This document shows, in pieces, positions 50,230 to 62,840 of a DNA stretch of 64,000 nucleotides. The stretch spans positions 455,953,731-456,017,730 of the forward strand of contig CM062810.1 in NCBI GenBank assembly GCA_031772625.1, read 5' to 3'. Both the position numbers and the translations under genes were made by a program. This DNA is from Pinus tabuliformis (lineage: Eukaryota > Streptophyta > Pinopsida > Pinales > Pinaceae). The notes beneath the pieces are model-generated. The model ran no database searches. It worked only from the letters and a program-made list of their open reading frames with translations, and was not told the origin of the DNA. How positions within the stretch are numbered: the first letter of the stretch is position 1; every line of letters begins with the position of its first letter.

Positions 50230-52094
50230 TGTTAGGTTCCTATACCAATAGGAATCATAATTTTGATTCACTAAGGTTAAGCCTTGTAATATTGTACATA
50301 CCTTTGATTTCTACAAATGATTTCCATATTGAAAAATTAAAAAATGTAAAGAGGGTATGTCCTAAAAGAATAATCATAGGAAAAAAAGAATGGAAAAGGT
50401 CACAAAAAAAATGAAATATATGAACCTCAAAAGACAAAAACAGACCCTGAAAGTGTGCAAGTCAAAATTCCACTACTGATTAGTTTTTATGCATAATAAA
50501 TGATTGTGTGTAGCTTGTTGCTTATGCCACAATCCATGATGGTCAAAATGTTTAAACTTGGCTATTTCATGTTTCGAATTTTATGTTTATAGGTAGTGAA
50601 TAAATCTCACCAAACAATGTAATATTTGTAGATCATTAGATAGGTAGAGTGAATAAAAGGAGCTCATCAATTTAATCTGAGCCCTTGGAGGGTATAGTGT
50701 TAGACTTAAGTAGTTTATTTTGTAAAGAAAATAAAACATTGATAAGGGTTTTCTAGCCTAAATGCACCCAAATAAGGTGAAGAAAAAATGGTAGGATGAT
50801 TAAATGGGTAAGTAGTAATAAGGTTGCAGAAATGTCATGTAATTGATAAAAAAGTACTTGTGCCATTGTTCCAAATGCATCATTTAAATATGCATAAGTG
50901 GTAAACAAAAAAAAGGAAATGGTTCACAATGTGGTTTACTTAACATCCCCTCATTCATTTTAACCCCCATGACACTCACTAACTTCCCTCCCATGATCAA
51001 AATATTAATACCTATAGTTTTTAAGTAAAAAAGGCTCAGAGCATTTCTCTAACTTCTAGTTGGACCGGACCCTGGCCTTGATGACTTAAGAAGGAAAGGT
51101 GTTAACTTTCATCATAATTCATTCATTCCCCTCAAAAAACCCCTTTTCCTAAGGTTAAGTTCTTTTTCCTAGGAAAACCACTTTATAAACATGTTTTATG
51201 TACAAAAAACCCACAAAATACATTTATCCTAAGTACTAGGTGTATGGAAAATACACAACATTTCATACACCTAGGCACAATGCCCCTTCTGCTCATTTCA
51301 CTTCATATTAAATTTTTAAATTAAATATCTAAAATTCCTAATAAGCCAAATACCTTGTATATATTTAACCCCCTTATATAAAATAGCCCCACCCCTTAGT
51401 TTATTTATAAACTATGTTACTACACCTTATCCCGCAAAAAAATTTAAAAACCCACCCTAAGTCCTTAATCTTGTGTTAAGAAGTTCCCGATGAGATTAAG
51501 TTCTAAATTAATCTCATACTGGTGATGGTTAAGTCCCTGGGCCCCCCATCAAATAACATCATTCACCACCACGCAACTCCATCTCCCGATCACCATTGAT
51601 CTTCCCTCCCCCACATCCAATGCCCCACAAGCATATCGGGTCAGCCCGACGTCTTCCCTTTACCCACTTGATAAGGTGGTTTTCCCCCTGGCCCCTGATG
51701 CTACGTGTGAAGCACTGAATGAAATTATGTGACCCCTCTCGAACACCGGCCACGCCACAAAATCGATGCGATGAGCCTCCCAAACCACTTTCCCCATCCA
51801 GCCGAAAACTGTCACAGTTCATCAAATAGTGAAACCTACCAAAATTAATCATTTTCCCTATAAAATCCTATCTAACCCTCTTTTCACTCTTTTCGTGCAT
51901 TTTGCCTTTAAGAGATTAGAAATCCATTCCAACCATTGCAAATGGCCTAATTGCTCATGAAACTCAGCCATTGCCCCATAGACACTGCAGACATCTCAGC
52001 TTGTTCATTAGTCTATACTAGTACTTTACAAACCTCTACAGCCACCTTCAACCACCATTTATAGTCAATTCCACCCAATTACAAGTATTTAACA
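50230..52094 (+). repeat. Candidate 5' LTR of element C, copy 2 (1865 bp)
   Basis: TGTTAGGTTCC to ATTTAACA. It contains the unoccupied LINE target at 50841-50858. A TATAAAA lies near 51861. A possible primer site TGGAATTCAAGCTCC follows at 52096. Confidence 0.5.
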
Positions 52095-52235
52095 ATGGAA
52101 TTCAAGCTCCATTGTCAAATTCCATATCAATTCAACCTCTTTGACACTGTTAATTAAGTAAAAAGATAAATTTTACTTAAATTTTAACACTATGAGCCAT
52201 AAACTACTACAAAACCTTCATTTTCCCTAAAAGCT

Positions 52236-55200
52236 ATGAATCAACCCCCACACTCAAATCCGCAAGAACTGAGTATGGCTACCTCAATTTCCATGGATGT
52301 TAGGCCCATAACCACACCTCACTTAGACTTGGAACACCTTCCTTTGGCAGATAATGATTTCCAAATGAAAGATACCACTATACTAGAACCCCTGCTCAAA
52401 GTACATTGCCAAAGTAGGGACAAGTTCCTAAACCATATTGATGAAATTTGCCTTTGGGAGTCAAACTTTCCCAGGTACTAGTTCCCCCAAATCCACATTT
52501 TTCCTAAAATTGTGAACATGTGCTATGCTTCCTATGTCCCGAGTCACAGAACTGTCATATCTCATGACCAGAAGGTCCTTTTCACCATCACTGATGAGTC
52601 TATAAATGAAAGGTTGCAGCTCCAACGAGGACCAAGCCTAACCCCACTCTCAATTGGAGACTTGCTGGACTTATATCCCAAACTTTTCTCTCCAAACTTG
52701 GCCCAACTATTCCAAACCTTCATCAGACAAGAGAAACACATCCCTTAGGACTCCCCTCCATATGTACCAATCATTTTCTCTCCATGGGGCTAGAATATTG
52801 TGGCCATGATATCTTCTATTTTGGGCCACTCCACCAATGAATACATTAATTAAATAATCCTTGCCTTCATGTCCATCTACACTCCAGGGTAGCGTCTTGC
52901 TGTCATGTATGACTATGCCCAATTTCTAGCTGATAGGATGGATGAGAAATTCCTTAGGATGAACAATGAAAGGGTTTTTAAGTACTCCTCAGTTTTATAC
53001 AATATCTTCTTATATTATCAATCAAGGAAGTTCCCATTCACGCTTCAAAAGTTGGACACTAAGGGTCAGCCCAGGTCAGTCATTTTTTGGACCCCATTGA
53101 TCCACCAATACCAGTCTCCATACACTTACTCTGATTTTATTTATTTATTTGTACACCCAGTTATGACAATGTTGACTGGAAGACCTCCTCCAAGAATTAG
53201 TCCAGAAATAAAGAGAGTCCTTCAATTATCTAAACAGACCAAAGTTGGTGACCGGTACCTTTACTAGAACCATACAGAAATAAGGATTTATGGTTGCATG
53301 TTGGCACCATACAATCTACCAAGATACCTCCCAATGAGTTTGTTTTCATTAGAATGCTATAGGCAAATTGTCAATGAAGATGAAATAAACTTTTTGAATG
53401 CTAAGAAGAAGGGAAATTTAAAAATAAAAGACCAACTAGGCCCCTTCATATGCAACTCTAGAGAGGCTAGCCAGGAGGTGGACTTGATATGAAAGAATAT
53501 GAATTTCCAAAGAAGTTTTGTCTCGAGATATGATCCTTTGGAATTCATCACAACGAAGAGACAAAAGGTCAAGCTAGGAACTTTCATTCACCATCCCATA
53601 CCCGAGATATAAGCTTATGCAAATCAGACAGAATAGGTGGAGGGTACCCTAGTAGACCAGGATAGCACCAGAGTAGATGTCTAGAATGCTCTTATTGATT
53701 TAGAAAAGTAGCTTGATGACAACTCTTTTCTGCAGGTACCAGGAGAACCAAAGACTACTATGAGCACCCCTCCTTTCATTAAAACTTCTCAGAATGAGGT
53801 GAAGATCCAAAAATAAATAGAGAAGGGACTTCCACTTTAGGAATGGCCACCTCTGATTTGTAGGAAGAATCAAACAAGAGGAATAGTGTAAATCCAAACT
53901 CTAAGAAGAGTTTACTGAAGACTCAGCTGAAGTCACTAATATAGGAGAAGAAAGAGGTTGTCTTGCCACTCCATCTAGAGGCATGTGAGATCCTTCCACA
54001 TCAAAAACTCAGATGTGGTAAGGGCATCTTAGCGTTGAAGTGTATTCTTTCAGAATGCCAACTGACAAAGAGCAAGATATCAAGGAAAGGTATAAACAAA
54101 TCAAAGCTAGAAATGGGAGGCCTAAGGCCCAAACATATGCACAATATCTGAAGCTGACTCCTACCAATCAAACAAATCTAATGTCAGCCTTTGACATTAA
54201 AGAGGGGAAGCTGTAGATGACCTTTTTGAAGCCTATAGCCCAGCAGCCAAAGAAAGCATAAGATTTCAAAAGGGTAGATTTCGAAGTGTTGGCAAGGGAT
54301 ATTCATCCCGTAGACCAGATTCAGCTAGACAAACAGGCTGGAGAGATGGTATACTCCACCCTGACAAGTAAAGCCATTGTTTCCCATTAGCTACAGAATT
54401 CACAAAACAAAATCTCAGCACAATTCCAATTGGAGAAGACCTCCTCACAGGCCAAGGACATAAGGATCAACTCATTAGAGGACTTAGTGATTGAATTGGG
54501 ACACGATCCCAAGGAAATAAAAGCTACAGAACATCTTATCAAAAAGAAGAACAATGACATAGTTGCATTGAAGAAACAGCTTAAAATACCTCAGCTATAG
54601 CATCCACAAATAGTGGAATTCCTAGAAGTCCAACAGGGGCATGAAGGACTAATGGACTTGGTATTGAAATTGAATGACCAACTAAAAGAAACTGAAAAGG
54701 AATTGGATGCTTTGATCCAATTAAAATAGCCAGATGTGGCCACCTCTTCAACAAATGTTATCCCCACAATCTCCACAGTAGTGTCATCCACACTAGCAAC
54801 ATATTTGGGACCTACATCTCCACTTGTTGTTGAGATTGCAACAAGATGATGGAGCTTAGTGAAAAGAGTCACCTTCACTAAGTGGGCCCGCAGGCTATTT
54901 TTGGCACAAGTCTATTTTTTAGACTATGTCTATTTTTAGACATATGGATCATGTCTATGGATTGCAGGTTGTTGTTTATGGATGATTGATCAAGTTGAAA
55001 AAAAATAGATGGACTTCTATTTTTGATGAAAGTGTTAGTGATCACAGTGTGAGTGATCAAAGTCTATTTTTAGACTGGCTGTCAAAAATAGAAAAGTCAA
55101 ATATTATTATCTCACAATAATATTTGGACTATAAAATTAATTTTATTCTCTTGGAGCACTTCAGTTTGAGCTACAGAGGTGGCACATGCAGCTGTCAGAA

Positions 55201-56952
55201 GGAAATACGCTTTTCTTATGAGTCAGTTGAGTTGTTGCATGCATGACTTCAGTTAGAACTCAATCAGTTGAGTTTGGTGGAGTTGATTGTGGAGTTGATG
55301 GAGTTATGTTCAGTTTAGCTTTGTTAAACTGGTTGTATTTAGTCTAACTGGCAAATAGACTAGAGATGAGTTGGGTGAATTAGTTATTAATTAATTCAAA
55401 AGTTATTAACTCATAATACAACTAATGAATACATCAGTTAACTCAGTTGTATGTCAGTGCATGTTCAGTTCAACAGGGACAGGTGGTAGAGAATCAGATT
55501 GCTATCAGTTGTGACTATAGTTGTGCACCAGATCTTGCACAATCAAGGTATTGAGTATGCCAATGAGTTTGCTCACGTATTTTCCCACATTATAGCTTGT
55601 GATCACGTCCAACAAAGTGTGAGTGACTATTTTGCAGGTGAAAAACGAGTTTGGTGAACCATTCTCATCAGTTCTTGAGCAGGTATTGAGCAGTGGAGGC
55701 AGGCAAGCAGTGGAAGAGATTTGGAGATCAGATCTGAGTTGTATTGTGTGTAACAGAGGTGGAGGTACTTGTGAGAAGTATTATGTTGTGTAATGTTACA
55801 TGACTCAATCATTAATATACAGATAGTTGGGGTTTTTAGCGAGATGCTTTCCCCGGATACATACTGTGTTAATGTGTGAATGCTCTTGATGTTTTATTGT
55901 TATTGATGCTGCTATATTGTTGATCAACGTAGAGGAGTTTATGTATTGTGTATGTTTTCCGCAATAGTACATGATCAGGATAATATCCATTGAATATGTG
56001 TTAAATTATTCAAAATTTCTACACTTGCAACAGCCTTTCCAGCAAAAACGGAGTCTACATCAGTAGTAGGTGCATCAGGAGAGAAAGTAGTAGAACTTCT
56101 CAAAGCCATTGAAGACATGTCTATCTAGGCTACTGAAATGAACAAGTTAAGAGAAAATTTTGCAAGTTTGGAAATAGACTGTGGCCTTGCCCAACCAAAG
56201 CAGAAAGAAGAAACACAAAGGGCCCAGATAATGGGTGAGAGAATCAAAATCCTAGAGAAGGATTTAACACTAGAGAAACCACTTGGACAAACCAAAGAAA
56301 TGTTGTGGGCGAATATCATTGACTCTGTCGATGATATTTGGCCATCAATCCAAGTAATTTTTGAACAAATAGAGTTGGTAAAGATAGCTACAGAAGATAT
56401 CCAGAAAGTGAAGGAAGAGTTGGGAAATAAGCCAGAGGATGCAAATAGACTCATCCACTTCCTCAATGGTAATAATAGATATGAGCTCCAGCAGCTAAAT
56501 ATAGAAGATAGGATTGCTACCATTTTAAAAATAAGGAAATTCCTTTAAAAAAGGAAACTTATGCTTACTTTGGAAGAAATGTGCCACAATATGCAGGTAG
56601 CCATTGATAGGTTCGTGGCTAAGTTCCAAATTTTTAGGGAAAAAGGTCTCCCTATTCCTATGGTTATAAGTGACAATCTCATAAAATAGCTAGATTATGG
56701 TGATAGACTCAGAAAATTGGCTATGGAACAAGCCAATTCTTCATCCATAAAAGCCCTTCCAATAGGCAAAGTGTTATATGAGTCTATGACACCTTTGAAA
56801 ACTTGTTTTTCCTTGAGCATGAGGGAAAACATTTGTTCCTCACCAAGCCAAATTTTGCAAAGTATACTGAGGATGATGAAATATATATGAGAATGGTGAA
56901 TTTTAAATTACCCGATGTAGAATGGTGGGATAAAATGATAGATTTAGTGTGA
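52236..56952 (+). pseudogene. Long coiled-coil ORF of element C, copy 2
   Basis: Starts MNQPPHSNPQELS, 141 bases after the proposed LTR. From 52236 to about 53810 a single frame is kept with only point stops, several of the CAG-to-TAG type. Later parts are frameshifted and interrupted by a solo LTR at 54828-56023. The coiled-coil part resumes at 56138 (MNKLRENFASLEIDCG, RIKILEKDLTLEKPLGQ). The stop is at about 56950. Comparison with copy 1 allows the ancestral reading frame to be followed throughout. Family unknown; no retroviral enzyme domain is seen. Confidence 0.6.
54828..56023 (+). mobile_element. 1196-bp solo LTR in ORF C of copy 2
   Basis: Begins TGTTGAGATTGCAAC and ends AAATTTCTACA, flanked by CTTGT (54823-54827) and CTTGC (56024-56028), a 5-bp duplication with one change. 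Copy 1 is uninterrupted near 20980. It contains no ORF. Confidence 0.88.
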
Positions 56953-58115
56953 TAAATTTACAAGATAATTTATTACACAGTAAAAATGAAGGCAGCCAAG
57001 TAAAATAGATGAAATCAGGGTAGCAGGGTCAAAGAGTATTAGAGTTAAAGAGTATCAATTGAAAGATGAAAGTAAAGAAGACTCCAGCGTGAAACTCCAC
57101 AACAACAAGCCAGAATAAAGGGCTACACTTCAACAAGAAAAGATAGCACAACCATAATAAAAGGGACAACATGAAACAGTTCATTAGCTGTCTCTATCTT
57201 CTTGCAAGAAAATATTTGTATTTCCTAGAATAAATCTCAAGTTGTTTTGAGATATTTTGTAATGATTTTTTGTATAAATAATTCAAAATTCAAAGTGTAT
57301 GGGGTGGATTCTTAGAAATTTCTCTAGTTTTCTTGATCAAAGACTATAAGCTATTGTACCATTGTTGGACCAACAAGCTAGATTATTGAATAAAGCAAAG
57401 GCATTTCATTGGATTCATGTGTAGAGCGAAATATAGAAAAGCATCTTCTTTTGTGTTGTCACTTTTCTTTAAAAAAAATTCCATAATCTTAAATTTATCT
57501 AAAATATAAATGCTTTAATATGGAATGATATCTCAGAACTTGCTTCACTGCACTTTTTTTTGACTATTAGGCATTTTGTATGTTTTCTACTAAAATTACC
57601 TAAGTTAAGGAATTCTTGATTGCTCCTTAGTTCAGGTAGTTTGCCTCTGGTCTTAGTAAAGGATTATTAACTACCCTTTACTCATGATCATCCTCTATTC
57701 CTCCATTTTAATATTGGTTTGAGGATTCTTAAGTTCCCTCTCACCCTAGTTAAGATCATTTCAACCATTCGACCTAAAACTTGTGCTTCACTCTGCTAGC
57801 TTGCCCATTGAACACTCCCTTTAATGATTTAATCCCAGTTCTGTTGCCCTTCTTTGACTCCATAGCCCAATAGCCAGAGACATAATTCTATCCATCTATG
57901 TAATGATTCCATCATCCAACTTCCAATACAAATCCAAAAACTCTTGAACATTAAGAACTAGCCTAAAATCCCAAAAAAACAAAGTTAAATTATATAGAGA
58001 GAGCCCTCTATGAGTCATAGGTTAGCTAGAGCTGATACTTAAAAGATTGGTTTGTAGATACCTTGGTCATTTCCTTCTTCTAATAACTTCTAAGGAAAAA
58101 TGCTAAGTGATAACA
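56953..58115 (+). repeat. 5' LTR of element B, copy 2 (left edge not resolved)
   Basis: Right end GTGATAACA, then a three-base spacer and the primer site TGGCGACCATACTGGGGA at 58119-58136. TATA-like GTATAAATAA lies near 57270 and AATAAA near 57389. Confidence 0.6.
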
Positions 58116-58259
58116 TAGTGGCGACCATACTGGGGACAACCCTTAGCCCTAATAAATATTTAAGAAATTTTTAATTCTAAATTTTGAGCCTCTTATAGTT
58201 ATTTATTAGAATTTATTTCTCATAAAAAGAAAAAAAAGTTAAAGAACTTCTGAAATTCT

Positions 58260-58808
58260 GGATTTGAGGAGAACTCATTATACTAGGGCCAACTGAGATC
58301 CAAACCCTCCCCCAGTATTTGATAATCCCAACCTGATTTCAAGAAATCCAAAACAGAAGAAAGTTTAGCTAGTCACACACCCTTAGTTAAAGCTAATGCA
58401 TGCCCTAATGAATGGTTGTTTTTGGAAGATCTTCCATTCAATGAGAAATTTGATTTGTCATTATTTAAGTCAAAGTCTGAAAGTGAAATTTTTGATATTG
58501 TCCTAGATCCTGAGTTTATTGCAAACCTTGAAGTCCAAAAAGCCAACAAATCAACTGATGAATACATTCTGAATTCACCACAATCATCCCTTAGTACTGC
58601 CAAGATCGTTGGGCTTTATGAACAATTGTCCACTACTCTTAGTTCACCACTATTCCCTTCAACATCTGAAGCCCATTTCCCACCTCCTTTCACACCCTCA
58701 CTCCCTTACCAACCTATCATATCCCAGGTACCACCTACTAGTCCTAGTTTATACTCCATTACTGTATCATCTTCTAGTGTTTCAACCCCGCATTCTAGCC
58801 CTTCCTAG
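58260..58808 (+). pseudogene. Upstream ORF of element B, copy 2
   Basis: Same acidic then Pro/Ser-rich region as at 23171-23716, with a one-base deletion near 58345 and the same terminal TAG before the Gag ATG. Confidence 0.5.
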
Positions 58809-58817
58809 CTTATAGCC

Positions 58818-60227
58818 ATGGAAAATAGATATGCTCCCCTTGTCTTACCTACCCCACTTGGTGCCATGCCAACAAACTACCAGAGTAAAATTGTCCAATT
58901 TGATGGCATAGGACATTACATTGTACAACACCATTTTAATAAGATGACAAACTACTTTGAACTTCATGAAATTGATATTGTGGATGTCAAGATGAAACTA
59001 TTTGCTCATACTTTAGCTAGTGATGTTAGGAAATGGTTTAGATCAATACCTAATAATAGTATTGATAGTTTAGAAGTATTTCAACAACAATTTTTGAATA
59101 GTATGGGAAAAGAAAAAGAATCCTCTACAGATCCTTTCAGAATATGAAAATATTAGGAGAGGACCCAATGAGACTGTTCAAGATTACTGCACTAGATTTA
59201 ATAATATATATAGTGCAATTCCATTTAATCTTAGACCCCCACTTGACTTAGCTTTGATAAAGTTCCTTGATGGTTTTTATAGAGACATGGAATTCCAACT
59301 CAGGGAAAGAAACCCCCCAACCCTAGAAGATATGCAAAGTGTAGCGGTAAGTGTAGAGGCTAATTTATTAGCTAAAATAACTAGAGTTAGGAATGAAAGA
59401 AGAGGCTCAGCTAAAGATGAGCCTTCACCCTCTGACATTAAGATAGGTAGCCTAGTGAAAGGAATGGAAAAGTTAATGGATAGAATAGAGAATATAGAGA
59501 GGAAACCCTGGTGGGATAATCAACAGGCACCTCCAGTGAAAAATCCGAACTTTAGGAAAAAACAAAACGAAAACCAAAAAAAAAAGACTAGAAAAAATGG
59601 ACCTAACCAAAATATTAGACCTCCTTTCCAAGAAAAATATGTAGAAACATCCCATCCTAAAGACCCAGAGCAAGACACACATATTAACCTAATTGGATTA
59701 GATGATGAAGGTGTTGTTTTCCTGACCCAAGATGATCAAGAATTTCATATGTTGCAGAAATTGCAAATCCTGTCTAGAGAGTCATTTGATGATAAAGAAT
59801 GTTATGACTCTGTCATCTTTGAAGTACATAAGCAGTATAACCTAATGAGTAAAAGAATTTTGATATCCCTGACGAGACCAAGAAAACAGTGCCAAAACAA
59901 CCCAAGAAGATCAAAGAAGCCCCGATTTCTAAAATCCTCAATATTCTCCCCAGACAAAACCATAATCCTTCTAGCCCTACCATTGTATATATAACCCCTA
60001 ATTAACCTTCTGATGATCAACACTCTATTTCAATTCCCCCTAAAAAACTAGTGGACACACCTCAAAATACTAGATTTGAAAATTCACAAAAAGAGGGCCC
60101 CAATAATGGAAAAGAATACCATCCAACTCAAATCCCTGCTGTCAAAATTCCAAACCCTCAAACAGAGAAATCCCCTTTTCCTTTTAATCTAGGAGCATAG
60201 TTAGCTACGCTAAATATTTCAGTCCCT
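58818..60227 (+). pseudogene. Gag of element B, copy 2
   Basis: MENRYAPLVLPTPLGAM starts a 109-codon open stretch with the Gag domain. An extra base in ..FLNSMG (where copy 1 has FLNRWEKK) shifts the frame, which resumes at about 59254 and reads to 59994 with RNPPTLEDMQSVAVSVEANLLAK and a basic Asn/Lys-rich tail. A Pro-rich segment then runs to the protease. Confidence 0.8.
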
Positions 60228-60670
60228 TTGACAGAGTTAATCAAGAATGAAACCTATAAAACACAAATAAACCACACCCTAAACATTGCTGAAAATGAGG
60301 ACTCCCTTAACATGTCTGATGACCAATCAGAACTTATATTTGGTACAGACATCAATGGAAAACGACTAGAAGGAGGAATAAAACCTTTCTACATTAGCCT
60401 TGGCATCCATGAAAAAATTCTTCATAATGCAATCTTGGATTCTGAGGCCTCCCACAACTTAATACCCAAATCTTTAATGGAAAAATTGAACCTAGACATT
60501 ACAAGGCCTTACAAGGACTTATTTTCATTTGACTTAAGTCAAGTAAAGTGTCCGGGGTTGATTAAAGACCTCTGTGTCCCCTTAGTTCAATATCCTTCCA
60601 AGATCATCTTTATGGATATTATGGTTGCTGACAGCCCACCGAAGTATGGCATCTTGTTATCCAGATCATG
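60228..60670 (+). pseudogene. Aspartic protease of element B, copy 2
   Basis: A 147-codon open stretch with FYISLGIHEKILHNAIL, D71-S-E-A-S (DSGAS in relatives), then NLIPKSLMEKLNLDITRP and the second motif GILLSRS. It is uninterrupted, in contrast with copy 1. The Gly-to-Glu change at the active site is shared by both copies. Confidence 0.82.
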
Positions 60671-60986
60671 AGGAGCCAAACTTCAAGGATCTCTACAACT
60701 TGACATGTCATATGCAACAATTTCTATTTTTGAACAACCCAAGAAACTATACCGAGAAACTTTAATGCAATACATGGTAAGTAGCCAAGATTGACCTCAG
60801 AATTTTCCTATCTACTCTATACATTCAAACATTGATTCTTTTATCCTATACAATACTGATCAAACAAAAGAAACTCTTTTAGATAGTATTGATACAGAAC
60901 CAAAATAAATTGCAGTTTGAAAACAAGAGGAAACTATCCAAACTTTAGAACTTTCCACTAAAGAATGTAGTCAAGATGAGGAAAAT

Positions 60987-61500
60987 TTGGTGGAAAGAGA
61001 TTATGCTAATTATGAACATCAGATATTTTGGCATCTTGTGTTTGTTGAGTCAGTCAATAAGTTTTTATTAGGGGAATTAGTTTGGATATACAATCTAGAG
61101 AGTGATCACTTAGAAGGCCGTGCATACAGACTAAATTTTGAATGTACTAAAAATATGGCCGAGTATGAAGCACTAATTTTAGGTCTTAAATTAGTTAGGA
61201 AGCTAGGATCTATAAGAGTTTATATCATGGGAGACTCTTAACAAGTTATAAAACAAATTAATGTTGTATATATGACAAAAGACCCTAGATTAAGTTGTTA
61301 CACAGGAACCATTGTAGAAATACTAAACACTTTCTTAGAAACCAAGGTTGTTGTAATTCCTACAAAACATAATATGCAGGTTCATAGTTTAGCAATGTTT
61401 GCCAGTACCTGCAAGTTATCCTTTCAGCCTAACTATCAGTACACTACTGAAGTTAGGCACAGACCTGAAATTTTTGAAGAATTAGCAAATATTAGCTAAT
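60987..61500 (+). pseudogene. Extra RNase H of element B, copy 2
   Basis: HLVFVESVNKFLLGELVWIY, then YRLNFECTKNMAEYEALILGL, YIMGDS(stop)QVIKQIN and IPTKHNMQVHSLAMFAS. Glu of AEYEAL and Asp of GDS are kept. The first Asp (FDGS in relatives) is lost as FVES, and the last motif AD.LA is replaced. This is the unoccupied form of the D2 target site. Confidence 0.78.
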
Positions 61501-61624
61501 GACAAACAAATAAACAACCTTTTAATCTTAGAACAAGAATTTGTAAATAGAAATATAGATACTGACACATCAATAGATCCTAACATTAATGATAAACTAG
61601 AAATAAATGAGATAGAATATTAAG

Positions 61625-62840
61625 AAATAGATAGATTTCATCCCACTAAGTTTACAAAATCAAATGTAGAGAACCTAGAGCAAGTTGAGATTGATGAGAT
61701 AATTAATGAAGACACTGAAGTAATCAATCTCAAAGAAAATTTCTTACCTAAGGGATTAACCCCTTTGGAAGACATATTTGATTCAAATGATGTTTCGAGA
61801 AAACCTAAAATGGAACCTTTAAAATATGATATGGAGGAGTGTAATATTGGCACTGATGAAAATCCAAAATTGATCAAACTTTCTAAATCATTACATCCCA
61901 CTGAAAGAATAAAATACATTAAGTTATTAAAAGAGTTTCAATATGTCTTTTCTTGGAGTTATGAGGACCTCAAATCCAATGACACCAGCATCATACAACA
62001 CACAATACCTAGAAAATAAAATCAAAAACCTTTCAAGAAAAAACTTAGAAGGATAAATATTGTCCTATTACCTTCAGTTGATGAAAACGAAATCTAGAAA
62101 ATGTATGATGCTAAGATAATTGCACCAATCATATTTTCTGATTGAGTTTCAAACCTGGTGCCAACTAGGAAAAAAACTAGTGAGATCAGACTCTTTGTGA
62201 ACTTGAGGAACCTCAACAAAGTATCACTTAAGGACAATCACCCTCTCCCAAAAATGGATCATATTTTGCAAAGGGTAGTTGGATCAACCAAAATCTCATT
62301 ATTGGATGGTTTTTCTGGTTACAATCAAATCTTAGTTCATTCTGATGACGAAGCCAAGACTACCTTCACTACTCCTAAGGGCACATTCATGTATGTGAAA
62401 ATGCCTTTTGGGGTAATGAATGGAGGAGCCACTTTCCAAAGGACTATGGATATAGCCTTTGCCAAAGAAATTCATGACTTCCTTGTAATATACCCAGATG
62501 ACATTACTGTATTTTCAAAATTTGACAACCAACATTTGGATCATCTAAGGCAGGTTTTTATTAAATGCAGGAAAGATGGAATTTCTTTAAACCCCAAGAA
62601 GTCTTTGTTCGGGTTAGAAGAAGGAAAGTTACTAGGTCATATAATTTCAAAAGATGGTATCCGAATAGACCCTACAAGAATAGAAGCCATCTTACAAATT
62701 CAACATCCTAGGAAAATTAGAGAATTACAAGCCTTCTTAGGGAAAATTAATTTTTTAGAATATTTATTTCTAATGTAGCAGAATTAATTATATCATCGAA
62801 CTATATGTTGAAAAAATATTAGACCATAAAATGGACTATT
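61625..62840 (+). pseudogene. Reverse transcriptase of element B, copy 2, cut by element E
   Basis: Open stretches 61765-62019 and 62158-62778 cover DVFSWSYEDLK-like (YVFSWSYEDLKSND), RKKTSEIRLFVNLRNLNKV, LDGFSGYNQILVHSDD, FTTPKGTFMYVKMPFGVMN and LGHIISKDGIRIDPTRIEAI. The active-site strand is IYPDDITVF, so YLDD is YPDD here and YLDY in copy 1. The frame ends at the LTR starting at 62841, inside KWTI of the RNase H connection. Confidence 0.87.

Noticed and set aside
56125..56523. 132-codon minus-strand open frame
   Set aside because: It is the antisense of the coiled-coil part of ORF C, which is supported by comparison with copy 1.
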